Below, in pieces: positions 13,063 to 18,318 of a DNA stretch of 18,318 nt. The position numbers were made by a program, and so were the translations under genes. How positions within the stretch are numbered: position 1 is the stretch's first letter; each line of letters starts with the position of its first letter. Below the pieces are notes generated by a model, which had not been told where the DNA came from, did no database searches, and saw only the letters and a program-made list of their open reading frames with translations. This stretch comes from JBBDRX01 sp040905245 (GTDB taxonomy: Bacteria > Bacteroidota > Rhodothermia > Balneolales > Balneolaceae), in contig JBBDRX010000106.1 in the NCBI GenBank assembly GCA_040905245.1, positions 1 through 18,318 on the forward strand, in the 5' to 3' direction.

Positions 13063-13091
13063 GGGGGTGCCTGGCGGTATCCCCTTTTTTT
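13063..13091 (+). terminator. Intrinsic terminator of hsp20
   Basis: GGGGGTGCC (13063-13071) pairs with GGTATCCCC (13076-13084), nine pairs including two G.T, around the loop TGGC, followed by seven T (13085-13091). The T-tract runs into the stop codon of the convergent PCu(A)C gene, so the intergenic space is fully used. On the minus strand the pyrimidine-rich CTTCTTCTCTTTTT after the hairpin may also give partial termination. Confidence 0.85.
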
Positions 13092-13548
13092 ATGGGCGGA
13101 TCGGAACGGTTACAGGTATCGTTTGTCCACCGGTAAACTCGAGGGTCAGTTCTATCACATCACCCTCACTATAGTTGTGAAGCAGCTGGATGAGCATCAC
13201 ATGAAGCCCACCCGGCTCCAGCCGGACGGTGGATCTGGGAGGGATCACCAGAAGCTCCACCTCACGCATTCCCGACATGCCCTCTTCCATTTCGTAGCTC
13301 TCATGGAGCTCCGTCAGTTGGCTGGCATCCGATTCGAGGCTGGCCAGAGTGTCAGCCGTCTCATCGAAATTGGTAATTAACAGATAGGCTGCGCTCATCC
13401 GCCCCTCACTGCCGGGCCGGGCCCATGCTCCCTCCACTTCAATGCCCTCTCCGTCGAGTCGAAACGATTCGCTCTCTTCCTCTCCACCGGATCCACAGCT
13501 GGTCAGGAGAAGAAAGGCGGTAAACAGGGCTGCATACAATTTATACAT
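13090..13548 (-). CDS. PCu(A)C-type copper chaperone lipoprotein (DUF461)
   Basis: This 152-residue lipoprotein is exported: LLLTSC gives a lipobox with Cys18, followed by an acidic spacer GGEEESES. The PCu(A)C copper-binding pattern is visible as His82, Met94, then 21 residues to His116-x-Met118 (LHVM), close to the family's H...M-x21-HxM motif. Such proteins carry Cu(I) in the periplasm and hand it to Sco or directly to the CuA centre of cytochrome c oxidase. It starts 11 bases after the sco stop, so the two are co-transcribed and probably cooperate. It ends immediately against the hsp20 terminator. Oxidase genes are not in the window. Confidence 0.9.
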   Translation of the reverse strand: MYKLYAALFTAFLLLTSCGSGGEEESESFRLDGEGIEVEGAWARPGSEGRMSAAYLLITNFDETADTLASLESDASQLTELHESYEMEEGMSGMREVELLVIPPRSTVRLEPGGLHVMLIQLLHNYSEGDVIELTLEFTGGQTIPVTVPIRP

Positions 13549-13559
13549 GGGATTTTCGG

Positions 13560-14189
13560 TTATAGTAGTTCATTGAGATCAGTGGTAAAAATTCCGGTTG
13601 GAGTCATGCTTCCACCATAATCCATCACCAGCCGTCCATTTTCGTCAATCAGGAGAATCTTGTCTGTATGGTTCAGAAAGTAGAGCTCTTCTCCCTCTTC
13701 TGTTTCTGTTGTGTAGGAGACCTGTGATCGCACACCCAGTCGTTTCATGAGGGCTTCGACCTGGTCCGGGTCTCCGGTAAGGAACGTAAAGGGAGACCGG
13801 TTCATGTCAAATGCTTCCGCATAGTTGTGAAGGATCTCCGGCCGGTCCCGCTCCGGGTCGAACGTAACCAGAACAAAGTGTGCTTCATCCGTCTCGTCCA
13901 GCTCCTCCCAGACACTGTGCAGGTTGGCGGTGATAAATGAGCAGATATCCGGGCAGTGGGTATAGATAAATCCCATCAGAACCGGTTTCCCCTTCAGGTC
14001 GTCCGGGAAGGTGACGGCCTCTCCGTACTGATTGGTCAGTTCAACCGAAAGGTCGTTATAGTCGTCCAGCCGCTCTTCACCGCAAGAAGCTATAAACAGG
14101 AACAGGGCAAATATCGGCAACCAAATTCGTGCATGAAGCCGGGGTGGGCGATTGGGATTCCGGCATGAATTTTTCGGGGCAGGCAACAT
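13560..14189 (-). CDS. SCO1/SenC/PrrC-family copper metallochaperone lipoprotein
   Basis: This 209-residue thioredoxin-fold protein has a membrane-targeting segment and lipobox FIASC (Cys36). The copper-binding CPDIC (Cys79, Cys83) sits in YTHCPDICSF. The DPERD turn (111-115) and the copper ligand His174 in LNHTDKILLID complete the Sco pattern. Sco proteins assemble the CuA site of cytochrome c oxidase subunit II in the periplasm or inner membrane. The ATG at 14189 gives an N-terminal region that is long and basic before the hydrophobic segment (about 22 residues), so the true start could be slightly downstream. It precedes the PCu(A)C gene by 11 bases and lies 121 bases after the btuG-like gene. 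Confidence 0.92.
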   Translation of the reverse strand: MLPAPKNSCRNPNRPPRLHARIWLPIFALFLFIASCGEERLDDYNDLSVELTNQYGEAVTFPDDLKGKPVLMGFIYTHCPDICSFITANLHSVWEELDETDEAHFVLVTFDPERDRPEILHNYAEAFDMNRSPFTFLTGDPDQVEALMKRLGVRSQVSYTTETEEGEELYFLNHTDKILLIDENGRLVMDYGGSMTPTGIFTTDLNELL

Positions 14190-14255
14190 GGGGTCCGGTC
14201 TCTTTGAGAGGTTCGTTCAAATATAGCTGCTTTTTCTATCGATTTGAAGTAGAGT

Positions 14256-14286
14256 GGCGGGATGGTTTGGCCTCCTCCATCCCGCC
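14256..14286 (-). other. 10-bp perfect hairpin between the btuG-like and sco genes
   Basis: GGCGGGATGG (14286-14277 on the minus strand), an 11-base loop and CCATCCCGCC (14265-14256) form a G/C-rich perfect stem 24 bases after the btuG-like stop. No T-tract follows on either strand. It is the likely 3' end of the B12-locus message, as a factor-dependent terminator or an exonuclease block. It bears on whether the riboswitch also affects the copper genes. Confidence 0.6.
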
Positions 14287-14310
14287 CCTGAAGATTGCCG
14301 CACTCGATAC

Positions 14311-15405
14311 TTATCTCTCCAGAAACAGGAAGTCCTTTGGAGCGATTCCGGTGGCAAACGTATCGACGGGAGCTCCCTCAAGGGAGTAGACGATCACCCG
14401 TCCGTTTTGTTCATAGGAAGTGTTCTCGGCCAGATAGAATTCCCCGCGCTCCTGATAGAAGCCGATACCGTGGTAGGATTCATCAATGGTACGTTCCTCG
14501 TCAAGGGAGAGAGTTTCCATATTGATTTGCTGTACCTGATCGTCATTGACCACCCAGGCCGTTCCGTTCAGAGGATCCAGTGCAAAGGCTGTCGGGAACC
14601 CGCCAGTCTCGATGGTTGCCAGATGGCTTAGGCCGGATGGATCGATCAGGTCGACCTGCCCGGGCTGGTCATTTTCCGGATCCCGTTCTGTCCCGTCATA
14701 CGCTTGTAACCCTCTGGAGAGGACCCAGATTCTGTTGTTACTGTCCAGTTCGAGGCGGCTCGGCCCGGTGCCAACGGTAATATGGGTAAGGAGTTCGTCG
14801 GTCTGTGTATCGATGACACTGACCCGGTTGTCATTTCCAAATCCGCTGTTTGCCACGAAGAGTCGATTGCCGGCGATCAGCATCTGTTGGGGATTGTTCC
14901 CGACCTCGATCCACTCTTCCTCCACAGAACCTTCCTGAAGGTTCAGAATATAGACTCTGCCGTCATACAAGCTGCTCAGATACCCCTTTTCGTTGTTCAA
15001 ACGGACAACATGAACGGGAGTGATCTCCTGTTCGCCCACTGAGATCACGTTATTGGATTTGAGTGTAACCGGATCCAGGATCTCGATTTCGTTCGGATTG
15101 TTTTTGACGATGAAGAGATCACCCCCGGCAAGCGTGCCAGACTGAATTATTCCGGTGAATTCACTGGAGTTGGCCTGCTGATAGGCGCGGAGCAGAGACT
15201 CCTTTGAATCTGGGTCATAGACTGTCAGGGAACCGTTACCGTCGCTGAAATTTCCTTCATTGAGTACCAGGACCTGGCCGTCACCACTGCCGGTGGGATC
15301 GTTCAGCAGGTCGTCACTACATCCGGCCAGGAGCAGCAGAGCGAGAAAACAAGTGAAAATCGGTTGTCGAATGGAAAATCGGGTAATTGTAGGTTGTTCG
15401 TTCAT
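14311..15405 (-). CDS. btuG: BtuG-like surface lipoprotein, YncE/DUF5074-type beta-propeller
   Basis: This 364-residue lipoprotein has the lipobox LLAGC (Cys29) followed by an acidic SDDLLNDP, which fits surface export in Bacteroidota. The rest is repeated beta-propeller blades of YncE type, with recurrent units such as NRLFVANSGFGNDNRVSVID, GRVYILNL and DLFIVKNNPNEIEILD, about seven by eye. In Bacteroides, BtuG proteins of this fold bind cobalamin with extreme affinity on the cell surface and pass it to BtuB. Here the gene follows a BtuB-like receptor by 42 bases, behind a cobalamin riboswitch. The function rests on context and fold; cobalamin-binding residues cannot be confirmed by eye. Confidence 0.75.
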   Translation of the reverse strand: MNEQPTITRFSIRQPIFTCFLALLLLAGCSDDLLNDPTGSGDGQVLVLNEGNFSDGNGSLTVYDPDSKESLLRAYQQANSSEFTGIIQSGTLAGGDLFIVKNNPNEIEILDPVTLKSNNVISVGEQEITPVHVVRLNNEKGYLSSLYDGRVYILNLQEGSVEEEWIEVGNNPQQMLIAGNRLFVANSGFGNDNRVSVIDTQTDELLTHITVGTGPSRLELDSNNRIWVLSRGLQAYDGTERDPENDQPGQVDLIDPSGLSHLATIETGGFPTAFALDPLNGTAWVVNDDQVQQINMETLSLDEERTIDESYHGIGFYQERGEFYLAENTSYEQNGRVIVYSLEGAPVDTFATGIAPKDFLFLER

Positions 15406-15447
15406 GGATAGTTGCTATTTGTGTATATGATTATAGTTAATAGAGTT

Positions 15448-17433
15448 TCAGGAGCCGGGTTGGAACGGAAGTCCAAGCCGGAGGGTAAACTCCAGATGCC
15501 GTCCCGGCATGGGGTACCATCGGATGATTTCATAGGATTCGTCCAGAAGATTTCGAATGGAGAGTTGTACCTGTCCGGTGAAGAGTCTCCACTCTCTCTT
15601 CAAGAGAAAAGTCAGATTCACGATCTGATGGGGAGGCAGCCAGGAGGTGTGGTCTGCTGTGATCCACCTCCGGTCGGTCCATCGGTAGTCCGTCAAAAGT
15701 GTGAATGGGCCGGTATCTGCTCTGATTTCCCCGCGAAAGCTCCACTCGGGTACGTATCGAAGCTGACGGCCGGGGGCCTGGTCTCCCGGGAATCGGGCAG
15801 AACCAATTTCCACTTGCCGAAGATCCGCTGCCGTGCTCAGTTGCAGCCGGGTTGGGCCGGCGAACCATTCGGTTTCAATTCGGGTTTCAATGCCACGTGC
15901 ATGCAACTCTTCTACGTTTTCCGGGCTCCAGATTGTGCTGTTCACCGGACTCCAGTAAATTCCCTGGTTGAGCCAGATACGATAGACGGTCCACTCCACA
16001 GTGCGTATTCCCGCCCATTCCGGCAGCCAGTAAAAGCCGCCTTCGGCCTTGATACTTCGTTCCGGTTTCAGGTTCGGGTTCCCGCCGGGCTGCCAGTGAA
16101 GGTCATTGAATGTGGGTGGATTAAAATCCCTGCTGGCCAGTCCTCTCAAATGAAGACGATCCGGAACCATCTCCCAGTTGATGCCGAGAGAGGGGCTCAG
16201 AACCTGTCCGAAATCACTATACGTGTCGATTCGAACTGCAGGGGTCAGGCGAAGCCTGTCTCCGGCGGTTGTAATGTCGGGGCGGATCCATGCCGCGGTA
16301 CGGAGTCGTTGTTTTGTGTCCGGATAGTTGTTGGTATCAACTCGTTCCAACCCGCCGCTCACGCCACCCGTCCAGCGAACAGTGCCGGTTGTCAGGAGTT
16401 CCGCTTCGACTGACGTAAGCAGCCGGTCGCTTAACAGGCGGCTGTCGATACTGCTTGAAGGCTCCCGGTACGTGAATTGGTAACGTTCCAGAAAAAGCCG
16501 TGGTGTGACCCGCCAGCGTCCGACTGTACCGGACCAGTGACTGTTCCAGCGAATACCGAGATCGCGCTGCCTGGTGTCGGGATAAGAAGAGAGAACCGTA
16601 CCGGGAATCTCCTCCAGGCGATCCCAGACCCAAAGCTGGCTCGACAACGAACCATTTCTCAGCTCCCGATCTCCACTTACCAACAGATGACCGGTGCCAC
16701 CGGCGTTATTTTCTCGTCGCATCTCCCTGTCGTTTCGGTGGTCCGGGTAGGGGAAGTCATTCTCGGCCATGCTTCCGAACAGTGTTGCGGAGAGGGTTTG
16801 CCGTTCGCCGATGTTGGACAAATGAACAGAGCCGGCTCTGTTCCCGAAAGCACCGGCTCCCAATGATCCGGAGAGCCATTCCTTTTGCCCGGTGGCGTCT
16901 GTTCGTCGGCCAGACCGGGAGGTAAGGTAGAGATTCCCTCCCAGAGAGGCTCCCCCATACGAAGAGCTCGGTGTTCCCGGGCTTACCTCAATCGACTGGA
17001 ACAGGGCCGCCGGCAGCAGGGAGATATCGCTCTGCCCGAGAGAGAGACTGTTAATCGGGAATCCCTCCCAGAGCACCTGAGTCTGTCCCGGCGAGAGTCC
17101 TCTCTGGGAGGGAAGAGCCATGCCTCCCGGCCCGTTGTCACGAACGAAGAGTGAGGATCGGGATAGCAGGGATCCGATGGATTCACCTGTATGGAGAGAG
17201 AGGTCCTCCAATCCAAAGGGTTCCACCCGGACAGGCTGGAAACGGACCGGTTCATCAATCCGGGTAGAACGGATGGTAATACGGTCCAGTTCACCGGTTC
17301 TGAGAGTATCTGCAACCGGATTCCAAACGGACGAGTCCCCAGGTGTTTTGGCAGTGTAACCCAAAGCCTGTATAGTGCCAGGTATGAACAGCATGCAGAC
17401 GGCAGTCTGCAAAATCGTATGAAGCAAGGGCAT
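15448..17433 (-). CDS. btuB: TonB-dependent outer-membrane cobalamin receptor, BtuB-like
   Basis: This 661-residue protein has a signal peptide (LLHTILQTAVCMLFIPGTIQA), a plug domain over about residues 60-160 (SIGSLLSRSSLFVRDNGPGG, QRGLSPGQTQVLWEGFPINS, SYGGASLGGNLYLTSRSG), and a barrel of alternating beta strands to the C-terminus. The final strand is EFTLRLGLPF plus QPGS. Substrate assignment comes mainly from the cobalamin riboswitch directly upstream and the BtuG-like partner downstream. No clear TonB box is seen; the segment near residues 45-58 is a candidate. The ATG at 17433 has no good Shine-Dalgarno, and a possible AAAGG is 18 bases away inside a hairpin. Confidence 0.88.
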   Translation of the reverse strand: MPLLHTILQTAVCMLFIPGTIQALGYTAKTPGDSSVWNPVADTLRTGELDRITIRSTRIDEPVRFQPVRVEPFGLEDLSLHTGESIGSLLSRSSLFVRDNGPGGMALPSQRGLSPGQTQVLWEGFPINSLSLGQSDISLLPAALFQSIEVSPGTPSSSYGGASLGGNLYLTSRSGRRTDATGQKEWLSGSLGAGAFGNRAGSVHLSNIGERQTLSATLFGSMAENDFPYPDHRNDREMRRENNAGGTGHLLVSGDRELRNGSLSSQLWVWDRLEEIPGTVLSSYPDTRQRDLGIRWNSHWSGTVGRWRVTPRLFLERYQFTYREPSSSIDSRLLSDRLLTSVEAELLTTGTVRWTGGVSGGLERVDTNNYPDTKQRLRTAAWIRPDITTAGDRLRLTPAVRIDTYSDFGQVLSPSLGINWEMVPDRLHLRGLASRDFNPPTFNDLHWQPGGNPNLKPERSIKAEGGFYWLPEWAGIRTVEWTVYRIWLNQGIYWSPVNSTIWSPENVEELHARGIETRIETEWFAGPTRLQLSTAADLRQVEIGSARFPGDQAPGRQLRYVPEWSFRGEIRADTGPFTLLTDYRWTDRRWITADHTSWLPPHQIVNLTFLLKREWRLFTGQVQLSIRNLLDESYEIIRWYPMPGRHLEFTLRLGLPFQPGS

Positions 17434-17482
17434 GTAGATTCTGTTCGCAAACCTTTATCCCGAAGGTTCGACAGTTGGGGCC
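17434..17482 (-). promoter_or_regulatory. Expression-platform hairpin between riboswitch and btuB
   Basis: After the B12 box, the minus strand can fold CTGT-CG-AACCTT against AAGGTT-(TG)CG-(A)ACAG, around a CGGGATA loop. It carries the only AAAGG purine run near the start codon within the stem. There is no T-tract, so control is more likely of translation initiation than of termination. The structure is inferred by eye. Confidence 0.4.
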
Positions 17483-17484
17483 CT

Positions 17485-17663
17485 GGCAGGTCTCCTGGCT
17501 TGCCCGTGACAAGCGACCTTCCCGTCTTGCCGGATGGCAAAACAGTGGTCAGGTGAGGCTTGTCGGTTGATCGGCCAAAGGCCGAACAGGCTCACAGTTG
17601 CGGGTACAGCTCCCGATTATAACGGGATTCCCTTTTCATCTTCCAAATGGAAGAACCAGACTC
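17485..17663 (-). ncRNA. Cobalamin (B12) riboswitch
   Basis: The minus strand shows the conserved elements in order. These are GATGAAAAGGGAATC (AAAAGGGAA at 17636-17628), CCGCAACTGTGA (17603-17592), CCACTG (17548-17543), GACGGGAAGG around 17526-17517 and the B12 box GCCAGGAGACCTGCC (17499-17485). This is the classic cobalamin aptamer, which lowers expression of uptake genes when adenosyl- or other cobalamin is plentiful. The 5' boundary is approximate. It lies 52 bases upstream of the btuB-like start codon. Confidence 0.95.
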
Positions 17664-17680
17664 CATGTTCAAGTCATTTA

Positions 17681-17710
17681 CAAAGTAGACAGTCTGGAAG
17701 AAAGATCAAA
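17681..17710 (-). promoter_or_regulatory. Candidate promoter for the riboswitch-btuB-btuG transcript
   Basis: On the minus strand TTTG (17710-17707) is followed after 19 bases by TACTTTG (17687-17681), which is TAnnTTTG with one base missing. Transcription would begin about ten bases before the riboswitch aptamer, exactly where a promoter is needed. Confidence 0.45.
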
Positions 17711-17827
17711 ACACGGAGCCGTTCCGGACAGATCAGCACTCGTTTACAAGAAAAAATGTTGGGAATAGAGTATCAGTCATTAACTTCTCGAAGCAGCTAT
17801 TTGAGTGGAGATGAGAGTGTAGCGATT

Positions 17828-18318
17828 ATGGTTCGAATGAGAATTCTAATGGAGAGTCGATTTTCGGTGTCCCGGCGGAGGCAAAAAGCAGGGGTTGCTC
17901 TCTGTCTCGTGCTTTTCCTGACAATCGAGTGTCCTTTGCTTTTGGCTCAGGAGCAGCCGGACCGGGCATGGGCTGTCCATTTTGAAGGGAATGAGTCCTA
18001 CTCCACTTCTGTGTTGCGGAATGTGATTGCTACCACACCGCCAACATTCTTCAAAAAACTGTTTGGCCGGCCGGGCAATGCGCAGCTTCGGGAAGTCGAA
18101 CTTCGTCGGGACGTGATTCGAATTGAGCGTTACTACCAGCGGAGAGGATTTGACGAAGTCTCGGTTGACTGGAGGCTGGAACCGATGGGACGCAATTGGA
18201 AGAAGAGAGTCGTTTTTGAAATTGGGGAAGGGGTTCCTCAGAGAGTGGGCACGCTGGAGGTTGTTTTTCAGGGATCTGAGGACAGTGAAACCCGGATTCG
18301 TGAAAGCCGTGGGTTTTT
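17828..18318 (+). CDS. BamA/TamA-family outer-membrane protein with POTRA domains, N-terminal part (runs off the window)
   Basis: An open frame runs from here to the window end. It encodes a signal peptide (basic SRRRQKAG, hydrophobic VALCLVLFLTIECPLLLA, likely cut before QEQP). POTRA-like repeats follow: VHFEGNESYSTSVLRNVI, then RRDVIRIERYYQRRGFDEVSVDWRL, then VVFEIGEGVPQRVGTLEVVF. This beta-alpha-alpha-beta pattern with YYQRRGF is characteristic of the surface antigen D15/BamA/TamA family, which insert or translocate outer-membrane proteins. The start is uncertain: in-frame ATGs lie at 17756, 17828, 17837 and 17849. I favour 17828, with GAGAG at 17813-17817. It is divergent from the B12 locus. 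The barrel is outside the window, so BamA, TamA and other family members cannot be told apart. Confidence 0.82.
   Translation, partial: MVRMRILMESRFSVSRRRQKAGVALCLVLFLTIECPLLLAQEQPDRAWAVHFEGNESYSTSVLRNVIATTPPTFFKKLFGRPGNAQLREVELRRDVIRIERYYQRRGFDEVSVDWRLEPMGRNWKKRVVFEIGEGVPQRVGTLEVVFQGSEDSETRIRESRGF

Noticed and set aside
15412..16413. Plus-strand open frame (333 codons) opposite the btuB-like gene
   Set aside because: It is antisense to a clear TonB-dependent receptor, rich in Cys/Pro/Arg, with no domain, ribosome binding site or signal peptide.
1..18318. CRISPR arrays, insertion sequences, phage genes, toxin-antitoxin pairs
   Set aside because: No regularly spaced repeats, transposase, integrase, phage structural genes or small toxin-antitoxin pairs were seen on either strand.

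Overview
The window reads as ordinary chromosome of a Gram-negative bacterium of the Bacteroidota/Balneolota (FCB) branch. This rests on TAnnTTTG-type promoter boxes, often weak Shine-Dalgarno sites, a CarB without its C-terminal allosteric domain, several lipoproteins, and a BtuB plus BtuG-like pair behind a cobalamin riboswitch. Balneolaceae is my best guess, made by eye without a search. I see no phage, insertion sequence, CRISPR array or plasmid feature.

Layout. (1) Positions 1-50 hold the 5' part of a tRNA-Lys(UUU) on the minus strand. (2) Positions 147-2579 hold a plus-strand operon: HIT-family hydrolase, AroQ dehydroquinase and a polysaccharide flippase. It ends at a bidirectional terminator (2584-2608). 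(3) Positions 2659-9925 hold a minus-strand series transcribed carA, carB, ddl, nadK, mdh, covering pyrimidine/arginine precursor supply, peptidoglycan precursor, NADP supply and the TCA cycle. The carA leader holds an intrinsic terminator and a 72-codon ORF that runs through it into the carA start codon. (4) Positions 10325-12189 hold a minus-strand pair: a DksA/TraR-type zinc-finger protein overlapping a NhaC-type Na+/H+ antiporter. (5) A 372-base divergent regulatory region precedes a plus-strand Hsp20 gene (12562-13002), which ends at a strong terminator. (6) Positions 13090-14189 hold two minus-strand copper-delivery lipoproteins, Sco and PCu(A)C, probably serving cytochrome oxidase CuA assembly. 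(7) Positions 14311-17710 hold a B12-acquisition locus: promoter, cobalamin riboswitch, BtuB-like TonB-dependent receptor, and a beta-propeller lipoprotein resembling Bacteroides BtuG. (8) From about 17828 a divergent plus-strand gene for a POTRA/BamA-family outer-membrane protein runs off the end.

The most interesting points are the possible pyrBI/pyrL-style attenuator ahead of carAB and the riboswitch-controlled BtuB-BtuG pair. Next come the operator-like repeats between dksA-like and hsp20, and the shortened CarB. Most protein-coding content is conserved housekeeping; I found no clear new defence or mobile system.
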